The translations under genes were made by a program, and so were the position numbers. A stretch of 64,000 nucleotides of DNA from Iris pallida (taxonomy: Eukaryota > Streptophyta > Magnoliopsida > Asparagales > Iridaceae): assembly GCA_029216955.1 (NCBI GenBank), contig JANAVB010003400.1, positions 10,414,775 to 10,478,774 of the forward strand, given 5' to 3'. Position 1 is the stretch's first letter. Every line of letters begins with the position of its first letter. Shown here piece after piece: positions 36,840-48,487 of the stretch. The notes beneath the pieces were generated by a model. It was not told the DNA's origin. It did not search any database and saw only the letters and a list, made by a program, of their open reading frames with translations.

Positions 36840-39800
36840 TGTAACTCCCCTCCCCGAAAATTTAGAAATATTTTATTATTATTTATTTTGTTGTGTCATT
36901 AAAATAGAATCATTGGTTATTACTAGCTTTAATATAAACTGATTTATAGAGCTTTTATATGTAATGAGATTTTATATTGTTAAAGGTATATTAAAAATTT
37001 TAGATAATTTTAAGAGAGTATGTTGTATACTTTTATTTATTACAAATAATTATCAATGGATTTTTATTATGAATATACATATCCATGTATATATAAATAT
37101 AGATAATCTATATTAGCTAATCTAAATTATTTATTATATAGATAATCTATATGAGTTATTATAACTATAGTTAATCTATTAGTTATTATATATACGTATA
37201 TATATATATGTTGATGGTATATATGTGTATATGCATGTTTAAAAATATATATATATATACTATATACGTGTATGCGTATGGAAATACAAATATTAATATT
37301 AAAGGGTTGTTTGTGTATATATAAATACACATAATACTTTGTATACATATATGCGTATAAATAAATATATACTAAATACGTGTACGTATATATAGATATA
37401 ATATAATGATTGTACGTATGTATAAATATAAATATTATGTGTGTACAAATATATATAGTAATATAAAATATATTCAATAGCGTATAAAGGTATTGTATAT
37501 ACATAGAAATATATATATGGATATATATAAATGAGGCAAATACTTATATATATCCCGGCCCAGCCCGATCTAAACTAATTCCCAGCCCGACCCATGTTCA
37601 CCTAGCCAGCCAAAATCGAGCCCAGTAGCAACTCCTCAGCCTACAGAGAAGTCCCGAGCCTTAGGTTATTCACACATCTGTGCTTTACATATGTCGTATA
37701 TATATATTGAGAGTCGAGAGAAGCAGTAACTCTCCGTTCCAACTGTGTAATCCCAAACCCAAACCCAAAGCCCTCAGGCCCGTGAACCCGAGAGTCCCAG
37801 CCAGGCTCGGGTTATGAATAGCACAGCAGCGCTATATATATATGTATAATTGTATATACGCGAGAGAGCGGAGAAGAAAACGCTCGAAACCCTAACTCCT
37901 CGCTCCCCTCCTCGTACGCGCGTACGGCCACCACGCCGCCGCCGTGGCACGGCCGACTACCGCCGGACGGCGAGGCCAACGATCAGAGCACGCGCGCGCA
38001 CCGGCGCGGAACAGGATCGCGACAGCAGCAGATGCTGCGAGTAACCAACTTCGCGATGTGATTTCTTCCCCCTCGGTCGACGAAAAGTCGAACCGTTTGC
38101 ACAGGTACGACCCCGACATAACCCACTTCGTTTCCTTTCAAATATTTAGATTTGTTTTGCGTCATCCACATCGAAAAACGAGCCCGAAGATCGGCGAAAT
38201 CCTGTCCAAAACAGGACAGGAAACCCCTCTCGAACACCCAACTTGGCGTCGAGTTTCCCATCAACCTGTTCTTCGAATCCACAAACTTCCTGAACATAAG
38301 TTAACCACAACATATAGGTCTAGGAAAGTCCAGTAGGAAGGTTGTAATGTTTCGCTTTGTACAGAGAAATATACAGAGGTAAACTTGGTCAAAAATCTAT
38401 TTTTCAAAACATAAAAATTCATCCACACGACGTGCGTCCTGCCAAACCGGGCGACGTGGTCGCGCACCGAAGGCATCGAAAGCTGCGTAACAGCTTTGTG
38501 GTCGTGTGGGCTTTGACGGAATTCAAATTGGTCGCGTGTGCGCGACGAATTTGATGTGTATCCGTCGAAATTCACCGTATCGTGCACGTTGCAAATTCTC
38601 CAATTACTTTGTGCACGCTCATCGGATCGAGACGAAAGTTGCGCCAACAGAACCGTATCGTTTTTGGTCCTGTATGCCAAGTTTGGTCCAATTCTGAGAC
38701 GGTTGATAAAATCATCGTTTTGTGGGCCCCAAGGTCCCACTCAACGGGCGATTTTGTGCACGGCCCGCCGAAATCCAACTCTGGACATACGGTTGAGTTC
38801 GTATCGAAAAACTGGATCCGTAGACATATAGTTTGACGACTTTAGAGACCGTTGACTCTGGCACGCTTTTCGGTGCAAAGCGGGTCCAACGGCGGACACC
38901 GTTTTGGCCCGAAATTACCATTTTGCCCCTGTGTCCAGAATTGGACGTAATGACAGGCAATCCTAGCTAATTAGACTATTCTGAGATCATTGGTATTATT
39001 TATTTCAGCTTCCGAGGACTGTTGTACGGGTTTTGACTATAGTGGCACATTGAGTAGTTCAGATTGTCGGTTTCACCAGCAAAGGACCACAGGCGAGTAC
39101 AGTTTATTGTCTGCATTTCGATATTGATCTTTACTATATTTCATTGATTAGTCATTGGTTATGTGATTTTTATACTCTATTATAAATTGTTGAGTCGGGA
39201 ATGAGAAGTACCAATGATGTGTGATCAGACCGTAGACATTGTAGATATCGTAGACATTGTAGATATCGTAGACATTGTAGATATCATAGACATTGTAGAT
39301 ATTGTAGACATTATAGATATCGTAGACATTATAGATATTGTAGACATTATAGATATTGTAGACATTGTAGATATCGTAGACATTGTAAATATTGTAGATA
39401 TTGTAAATATTGTAGACATTGTAAATATTGTAGACATTGTAGATATTATAGACATTGTAGATATTGTAGACATTGTAAATATTGTAGACATTGTAGATAT
39501 TGTAGACATTGTAGATATTGTAGACATTGTAGACATCGTTACTTTTCTGCAAGTAGATATCGTAGACCGTGCGGTGTAGCACCCCAGACCGATCACATGT
39601 CAAAGGTACTTCTAATGGTGGAAAGTATATTGGTCTATTTATTACTATTGATTTTTCTTACGGCTTTACTGTTATTTTCAAAACTCATGATTGGTGTCTA
39701 ACCTTTGTTTATAGTCATTTTCTTTATTTGAAATTGCATTCAGTGGATTGTGCTCGTTCCATTCCTGACTGGAAACCAACATTTTCAGGTTAGCCGTGGA

Positions 39801-40074
39801 TTTTCTTAGCTTGGGAGTGACGGGGATACTTGCAGATAAAAGCCTAGAGACTAGCTAGATAGTTGAGTTGTAGTCATTCCTTTATTTGTACAAGTTTATA
39901 TTTTTCTACAAATGTGAACCTTGTAATCATTGTAAGTTGAATTAATTATGTGAATGAGCATTGTTGTGATTTGATCTTCATGGCCGTGACAGCGTTCTAC
40001 CGCTGACACTGCGGCGTAGGCTGGCTTGGACACATCTCGTATCCATTTAAAAAAAATGGGTGCGGGTCGTGACA
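36840..40074 (+). repeat. 5' LTR of element B'
   Basis: TGTAACTCCCC to GGGTGCGGGTCGTGACA. Order: AT-rich DNA with TATACA tracts (about 37080-37550), TATA sequence and telo-box (37887-37895), GC-rich leader, a block shared with B2, CAG|GCGAGT (donor-like; first intron base 39093), an 18-bp array, an acceptor-like CATTTTCAG (ends 39788), and the end block with GCGTTCTACCGC...GCGGCGTAGGCTGG. Confidence 0.95.
39229..39580 (+). repeat. GTAGACATTGTAGATAT(C/T) array, 5' LTR B'
   Basis: About 19 units of 18 bp made of two 9-bp halves (GTAGACATT, GTAGATAT(C/T)). Translation gives Asp-Ile-Val repeats on one strand and Tyr-Asn-Val/Ile on the other; neither is a gene. Compared with the sister array at 46289-46640, this copy has several G-to-A changes (ATAGAT, ATAGAC). 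Confidence 0.95.
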
Positions 40075-43000
40075 AGTTTTTGTGGTGGCCCATGCAGGTC
40101 TGTCTTCGCAAATCACGCGAACTCGTGATAGTACTTAAGTTAGTTGTACTATTGCGAGCCTGCGACTAGGAAATGCTCATTCGCATTTAGGGATTAAATT
40201 AATTTACGAGAATGACTAGGACTAGGAGTCCCTTAATACAAATTTACCGATGGGTAGTCTAGGCCATGCAAATTAGATGAGGAGTTATTAATTTTGATAG
40301 TTGTCAGATTTTTATAGGTACACTATTACCTCTTGATTGGACGATATGGTCCAGTGTGGATAGATTATTCACTTGGAGAGGCAGCGCTCTCTGAAATTGA
40401 CGATCTAACCTAGATGAATTATTCAATTACTTCCCTTCGCTCTTTAGACATCATCCTCATATCTTTGTCCGGATTGCCTGTTTAGTTCCTATTTTTGTCC
40501 TAAGAATTATTTTTATATAATTTCTGATTATGTTACCCATGAAAGAACCTCGAGTTAGTCTCGATTCAAAGTTCTCCTCAAAGGTGTGAATATACATGGA
40601 ATAGACACTGGAATGTTGTAATCCTTTTGCCTTTAGTTATTCCTCCAAGATTAGATCTGTTATTGTAAGGATTGTGACTGGTAGGACAAAAATTTACGCC
40701 TTATTGCCTAGTCGACTTGTTGAATCTCTAGAAGCCTAGAAATTTTCACAGTTTTAGTTAAAGGAATATTAGCTAACTCATAATGGCAGGACAGCAGCGC
40801 ACTGTCGCCATTTATTTAAAATTTTGGAGACTAGGGATTCACAGCAGCCAGCAGCGCACTGGCAAGACACGACCCCTAGAGTTGAGATGAGATTAGGAAA
40901 ATATCGGTTATAGAATTTGCTAGAGATATGGCTAGTGGCCCTCTTTTGATCGTAGATACCCTTGAGCCAATATTGGATAGAGTTAAGAAGTGTTCGATTT
41001 TGTATCATGTTGAGTTACGAAACCAAGGGTTTACCACAGCCAGAGTATACGGGCGAGGCGTGACCCGCGGAGGAATGACTTCAAACATGATTACAAGTTA
41101 AGGATACTATAGAGGATAGGACAGTGCCCTGTGTGTTCCATAAGATCTGAAGCCAATATTGGTGGAAGTTTGTAAGTTGGGTAGCGCGTCTTCCGACCTA
41201 GCATTCCGTGATCCTTGTGATTTAGTGACGAGGTAATTGATTGACGCTAATAGGTTTACCTAGAATATAAAAATTTTGAGGTCCATAACCCATTAGTCGA
41301 CCAAGGCTTTGGATAAGAAGATAGTAGGATAACCGTGTAAGCAAGAACACCAGGTAAGGTTTGATTCTCACAGAACTCGAACTATTAGTGCCTCTTTCCA
41401 AAAATCTTGTGTACTTGTATTTTGACTAATCTTGACCAACGTCGCAATTACAGCCTAGTTTTGCAAGCTCACTCTGTTCTCGAGCTTGATTCAAGACATG
41501 TGTTTAGTGGGGACGCCTGCTAACATATTGTCTAATCAGAATCAGTGTATTATGGTCTGATCAACCATGATGCATTTGTTTCGCACTTCATTTAACTATC
41601 CTACGTGGATTGAGATATCGAGGTATCTATGAACTCATCCACGACTGCATTGACAATTCCTCTTGAATTATATGTTCGTCCTTGAATCATGAAATTTTAT
41701 TAGTAACGTCTCCCTTGACTTCTTTATTGTTTTTATCTTTCACCAATTTGGAAAGCCGAAAGCTCGTGATGGTAGAGAGATACAGGGTATTCCCATGGCT
41801 ATGATAATGGTAGGCACAAGTGTAGCTACCAACGGCCAGTCATGTGATTGAGTTACTCGTTCTCCCCTTGACCATCAAACTATTATCGAGACTTTCAAGC
41901 CATATGAATTTAAGAATGATTAGGGTTTTACCCTTAGTCATAATGTCAACCCAGGAGACTATCTATTCAAGAGAGCCAAATGGCATGAGTCTCTAATTAT
42001 TTGCTTGAAGCTTGCCTTAACTAGAACCCTTGTGACAAAAGTCTAGCAGGTTTGACCCCAATAGAAATTTGCGACTCAGTTGCTAGAAAATCTTTCGTAA
42101 GATGTGCCTTAGAGTTGGTTACCCTGTCGATAACCCTTATATACTGTGGACGAGTAGGTCATTCTATTTTATCGACCATGTGTCATTGTACACACTCGTT
42201 CTCCGTTCATCGATGAACGATCCTTGACATGATTTATATCTACCGTATTCCGTTACGCGGTGCCTTATCCTCTATTAACAAGAGTCGAGGTACAGTATAC
42301 GGATTTTGGAATCCTTCTAACCTCGATATTCCTAAGACCATGTCCTATTTTTAAGGTGGGTAGACTGTAAGCCTCCTACAATTTTAGGATATACGAAGAT
42401 CACCGATTGATTAGAACAAATTTTTATTAGAATGATAGTTAGTGTCTCTTTGGACTCCCACTTTCCTTTTAGATCTTTTTGTGTCCCCGGCCGTGTCATT
42501 AATATTCGGAGCGTAATACTAGCCATTACCTCCCAACAAATTTTATATGCAAGATCTAGACAAGCCCACCTTCAACCAGGTATATCATGTCCCACTCAAA
42601 CTCGTCCCCTTGTACTCTATTTTTATGGTACGACTTTCAAGTTATAAAGGACTAGCTATAACCCTTACCGTAATACCGGTATATTCCTCCCAACTTCTAA
42701 TAGAGCCTTAGCTTCGACTCATTCCCTACGATCCAATATATGGTTGTGATCTACTCGAAGCCTACTATGCACGTACCACTAGTGTGCCACCCAATTGAGA
42801 CCTCAGGTGCTCCTTAAACTCAAAAGTCACTGAAGGTGCATTTTGGGCTTGAGGAACCTAGCTAACCAACTTGACTGGCAACCAGCTTAACCACTCGAGT
42901 TGAATCCTATGCTGGGTTATCCTAACCTAGTAGACATAGTTATCTTGGGATCTTGTTCAGTCCATATAGATTGAGACCCAATGTTCATCCAACCAACGAG

Positions 43001-43891
43001 TGAGATCCAAATAGGAAACTCATTGAGGCGAGTAAAATCCCTCCAGACAAACCCCCGTAGTTGGTCTATAAAACCGAACCAATTGAAGTAGGTCCTTACA
43101 CCTATTATGTAGTCTCCCTCTCTTAGACGTGAAGTCATTCGTAACCATTATTCTATTTATCGGGAAGTCACGATATGACCTTGTATTACATTTTATACCC
43201 CTTGCTCGTGTGTTTAAATAACCACGGAAAAGATCACAATCTTGATTTCCCAGATTCCGTTCTATTATAGAAACTGTTTAGAATTTCGAGAATGGGACTT
43301 CTGTATTGAACGGAGTACAAGCCCTCTAGGAATCGAAGGGTCCTTAGACTTAGCAAGTGACTGAACTATAATAGCCCAATCTAGCAAACAAGGCAGTGGT
43401 TCGTAAATATTTTTGCTGCACCGTCGAAAACTCTATCGCTCTAAAAACTTCATAATTACCCTCGATTATCCCTCCTTACCCTTCTGTCCTTTATTTTGGA
43501 CCGACGAAGGTCATGCTTATTAGAATTTACCAATGTTCTTAGCTACTTGTATAAATTTGCTTGTTAAGTTTTTGGGTTGTTTGGTAGATACGAGAGGGCT
43601 TTAGAAACCAGATGCCTAGAAAAAAAAAATTTGTTGGTAGGATTGTTAGCAACTAGTTAGAGATTATGAGATTTTAGTTTGAGGAGTAGTGTGACCAAAG
43701 GTGGGTAGAAGTCCTCGATGATTCGTAGATACGAAATGGCAAGGAGGAAGATATAAATGGTTCTGAGAAATTGAAATTCGAGGATATTGTGGTAATGGTG
43801 AATTTATCTTTTAATTTTTTATGTTTGAAATTTTTGGCATGTTTATGAGTTAGAATTTCGAGGACGAAATTATTTTTAAGGTGGGTAGATT
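40075..43891 (+). other. Non-coding internal region of element B'
   Basis: 3.8 kb between PBS and purine tract. Open frames are all under 80 residues and none shows Gag, protease, RT or integrase motifs on either strand. The last 60 bp (GAATTTCGAGGACGAAATTA) are the standard gypsy 3' end. The rest has no recognisable content and may be very old decayed sequence or unrelated filler. Confidence 0.85.
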
Positions 43892-46800
43892 TGTAACTCC
43901 CCTCCCCGAAAATTTAGAAATATTTTATTATTATTTATTTTGTTGTGTCATTAAAATAGAATCATTGGTTATTACTAGCTTTAATATAAACTGATTTATA
44001 GAGCTTTTATATGTAATGAGATTTTATATTGTTAAAGGTATATTAAAAATTTTAGATAATTTTAAGAGAGTATGTTGTATACTTTTATTTATTACAAATA
44101 ATTATCAATGGATTTTTATTATGAATATACATATCCATGTATATATAAATATAGATAATCTATATTAGCTAATCTAAATTATTTATTATATAGATAATCT
44201 ATATGAGTTATTATAACTATAGTTAATCTATTAGTTATTATATATATACGTATATATATATGTTGATGGTATATATGTGTATATGCATGTTTAAAAATAT
44301 ATATATATATATACTATATACGTGTATGCGTATGGAAATACAAATATTAATATTAAAGGGTTGTTTGTGTATATATAAATACACATAATACTTTGTATAC
44401 ATATATGCGTATAAATAAATATATACTAAATACGTGTACGTATATATAGATATAATATAATAATTGTACGTATGTATAAATATAAATATTATGTGTGTAC
44501 AAATATATATAGTAATATAAAATATATTCAATAGCGTATAAAGGTATTGTATATACATAGAAATATATATATATGGATATATATAAATGAGGCAAATACT
44601 TATATATATATCCCGGCCCAGCCCGATCTAAACTAATTCCCAGCCCGACCCATGTTCACCTAGCCAGCCAAAATCGAGCCCAGTAGCAACTCCTCAGCCT
44701 ACAGAGAAGTCCCGAGCCTTAGGTTATTCACACATCTGTGCTTTACATATGTCGTATATATATATTGAGAGTCGAGAGAAGCAGTAACTCTCCGTTCCAA
44801 CTGTGTAATCCCAAACCCAAACCCAAAGCCCTCAGGCCCGTGAACCCGAGAGTCCCAGCCAGGCTCGGGTTATGAATAGCACAGCAGCGCTATATATATA
44901 TGTATAATTGTATATACGCGAGAGAGCGGAGAAGAAAACGCTCAAAACCCTAACTCCTCGCTCCCCTCCTCGTACGCGCGTACGGCCACCACGCCGCCGC
45001 CGTGGCACGGCCGACTACCGCCGGACGACGAGGCCAACGATCAGAGCACGCGTGCGCACCGGCGCGGAACAGGATCGCGACAGCAGCAGATGCTGCGAGT
45101 AACCAACTTCGCGATGTGATTTCTTCCCCCTCGGTCGACGAAAAGTCGAACCGTTTGTACAGGTACGACCCCGACATAACCCACTTCGTTTCCTTTCAAA
45201 TATTTAGATTTGTTTTGCGTCATCCACATCGAAAAACGAGCCCGAAGATCGGCGAAATCCTGTCCAAAACAGGACAGGAAACCCCTCTCGAACACCCAAC
45301 TTGGCGTCGAGTTTCCCATCAACCTGTTCTTCGAATCCACAAACTTCCTGAACATAAGTTAACCACAACATATAGGTCTAGGAAAGTCCAGTAGGAAGGT
45401 TGTAATGTTTCGCTTTGTACAGAGAAATATACAGAGGTAAACTTGGTCAAAAATCTATTTTTCAAAACATGAAAATTCATCCACACGACGTGCGTCCCGC
45501 CAAACCGGGCGACGTGGTCGCGCACCGAAGGCATCGAAAGCTGCGTAACAGCTTTGTGGTCGTGTGGGCTTTGACGGAATTCAAATTGGTCGCGTGTGCG
45601 CGACGAATTTGATGTGTATCCGTCGAAATTCACCGTATCGTGCACGTTGCAAATTCTCCAATTACTTTGTGCATGCTCATCGAATCGAGACGAAAGTTGC
45701 ACCAACAGAACCGTATCGTTTTTCTGGTCCTGTATGCCAAGTTTGGTCCAATTCAGAGATGGTTGATAAAATCATCGTTTTGTGGGCCCCAGGGTCCCAC
45801 TCAACGGGCGATTTTGTGCACGGCCCGCCGAAATCCAACTCTGGACATACGGTTGAGTTCGTATCGAAAAACTGGATCTGTAGACATATAGTTTGACGAC
45901 TTTAGAGACCGTTGACTCTGGCATGCTTTTCGGTGCAAAGCGGGTCCAACGGCGGACACCGTTTTGGCCCGAAATTACCATTTTGCCCCTGTGTCCAGAA
46001 TTGGACGTAATGACAGGCAATCCTAGCTAATTAGACTATTCTGAGATCATTGGTATTATTTATTTCAGCTTCCGGGGACTGTTGTACGGGTTTTGACTAT
46101 AGTGGCACATTGAGTAGTTCAGATTGTCGGTTTCACCAGCAAAGGACCACAGGCGAGTACAGTTTATTGTCTGCATTTCGATATTGATCTTTACTATATT
46201 TCATTGATTAGTCATTGGTTATGTGATTTTTATACTCTATTATAAATTGTTGAGTCGGGAATGAGAAGTACCAAGGATGTGTGATCAGACCGTAGACATT
46301 GTAGATATCGTAGACATTGTAGATATCGTAGACATTGTAGATATCGTAGACATTGTAGATATTGTAGACATTGTAGATATCGTAGACATTGTAGATATTG
46401 TAGACATTGTAGATATTGTAGACATTGTAGATATCGTAGACATTGTAAATATTGTAGACATTGTAAATATTGTAGACATTGTAAATATTGTAGACATTGT
46501 AGATATTGTAGACATTGTAGATATTGTAGACATTGTAAATATTGTAGACATTGTAGATATTGTAGACATTGTAGATATTGTAGACATTGTAGACATCGTT
46601 ACTTTTCTGCAAGTAGATATCGTAGACCGTGCGGTGTAGCACCCCAGACCGATCACATGTCAAAGGTACTTCTAATGGTGGAAAGTATATTGGTCTATTT
46701 ATTACTATTGATTTTTCTTACGGCTTTACTGTTATTTTCAAAACTCATGATTGGTGTCTAACCTTTGTTTATAGTCATTTTCTTTATTTGAAATTGCATT

Positions 46801-47134
46801 CAGTGGATTGTGCTCGTTCCATTCCTGACTGGAAACCAACATTTTCAGGTTAGCCGTGGATTTTCTTAGCTTGGGAGTGACGGGGATACTTGCAGATAAA
46901 AGCCTAGAGACTAGCTAGATAGTTGAGTTGTAGTCATTCCTTTATTTGTACAAGTTTATATTTTTCTACAAATGTGAACCTTGTAATCATTGTAAGTTGA
47001 ATTAATTATGTGAATGAGCATTGTTGTGATTTGATCTTCATGGCCGTGACAGCGTTCTACCGCTGACACTGCGGCGTAGGCTGGCTTGGACACATCTCGT
47101 ATCCGTTTAAAAAAAACGGGTGCGTGTCGTGACA
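43892..47134 (+). repeat. 3' LTR of element B'
   Basis: Near-identical to 36840-40074, with the telo-box at 44945-44953, donor-like site at 46150-46158, array at 46289-46640 and acceptor-like site ending at 46848. Confidence 0.95.
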
Positions 47135-48482
47135 GCACTCCTGACTTAACTTGACTTGTAACTTGTAACTTGACTCGTATAATCAACTTGACAGCGTGGG
47201 TGTTCCTGCTTGCTTGTTTGTACAATCCACTTGTCTTGTCTTGCATCATGTCTAGGACGCGACTTCCTGGGTATCACGGCCATGGACTCGCGCTAAATTG
47301 GATTAGGCTAATTATTAGATCAAACTAGAACATGGAGAATTCCCAGTCACAGGCAATCTCGTTATCTGGGCGCTTTAATGGACTTGTAGCTTACCGACGA
47401 GTAGAGCACATTTCCAGCACACTGTCATGTGTTGCACCCTCTAAGTCACCTAAGGGTACATTAGTCTCCCGGGCAATGTACCCACCTATAACTCTCAACC
47501 CGCGGAAGGATAACTGGATAGTCTGCAAGGCTTGGGACTGGAATTCTCACTTGCATCTTGTTAGTAATTAGGCTTGTGATAACCTTAGTTAGTTAAAGTA
47601 GTAAGCCGTAGTACTTGCCTGGCCGATTGTGAATGAATGGTGTCCAGCTCTGTCTAAGTCTTGTCTAGCCCCTGTACCTGGAACTCTTGATCATGATTGT
47701 TTTACTTATCTCTAACGATAAATGGGTAGAGACAGTGAGCTATTCAGGCGAAGGGGTACAATCCCGGTCCTTGTTTGGTTTAAGGATTGTAACCTGGCTC
47801 CCGGAATGGTTCCACGTCCCTAGTCGTTTATCGCCCTGTGTACTTTACTGCTTGTACTTTCCTTTTATTCTTTATGTTCTGATATGCTGGCTTTTGTTCT
47901 TATTTGTGGCCTCCTTTGTGGCACTTGCCCTTTCTGGGGTTTGACCCAGCTGGTTTTGTGTGGCCAGATTTTGGAGCAGCTCCCGAGGATCTACCGAGCT
48001 TCCAGCCCAATGGTGACAACTAGACGGAACCCGGGCCAAGAGTGGGTTTTCCTTTTTGTTTCACCCACTTATATGTAAATTTATTCTTTTGAGGCGTTTA
48101 GCCGACGAGCACATGTTAGCTCGATGCACATTTACTTACTGTCTGCCTACGGACTGTAAACATGATTAACAAATCCTAGGGTTGATTATGTATGACTGAA
48201 CTCTTGCTAGTCCCATCATTTTGTACGACTAGCTTCATGATCATCCAATATGTAATATTTGGGACGCCTTATATATATATATATTTGATGCTCTAATATC
48301 TTGTAACTCTGTTAATTGCTTGAGATTGAGACAATAGGCTTGACCTTAAGAGACTGCTGGCTTGTAGTAAACCCTCATATCTAGACAGCCGTGACCGTAT
48401 AGTTGAGATGTATTCTATTTCAATATACGTAGCTATCTATGTCTGCCCCCGCTCTCCAGTATTCTGGTTCTGGGGCGTGACA
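47135..48482 (+). repeat. 3' LTR of gypsy F, right part
   Basis: Continues the LTR after B' and its TSD; nearly identical to 20335-21679. Ends GGGGCGTGACA followed by the F TSD GTAAG. Confidence 0.95.
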
Positions 48483-48487
48483 GTAAG

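Larger units (their letters stand above)
36840..47134 (+). mobile_element. Element B': non-coding LTR retrotransposon (LARD-like)
   Basis: 10,295 bp with a perfect TSD GCACT (36835-36839 and 47135-47139). LTRs of 3235 and 3243 bp, a tRNA-Ile-type PBS (40083-40100) and the purine tract TTTTTAAGGTGGGTAGAT before 43892 enclose 3.8 kb without a coding frame. Such large retrotransposon derivatives need proteins from other elements. The LTRs differ at only scattered positions, so it is a fairly recent insertion. Confidence 0.95.
18902..48482 (+). mobile_element. Gypsy F: Tekay/Del-type chromovirus, nearly complete
   Basis: Flanked by a perfect TSD GTAAG (18897-18901 and 48483-48487). Order: 5' LTR, tRNA-Ile-type PBS, gag-pol (gag, two zinc knuckles, protease, RT, RNase H, integrase, chromodomain-like end), purine tract, 3' LTR. 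The 29.6-kb span includes three later insertions: G in RT, I at the end of pol, and B' in the 3' LTR. Stripped of these it is about 10.4 kb, a normal size for the family. This is the best-preserved autonomous-type element of the window. Confidence 0.95.

Noticed and set aside
37944..38336. 130-residue plus-strand frame, repeated at 45002-45394
   Set aside because: Near-identical because both are LTR leaders of B'; overlapping frames on the other strand are equally open, and no domain is recognised.
39148..39603. Long frames on both strands (Asp-Ile-Val and Tyr-Asn-Val repeats), and the same at 46208-46663
   Set aside because: The 18-bp array has no stop in several frames; three overlapping frames on both strands argue for chance.
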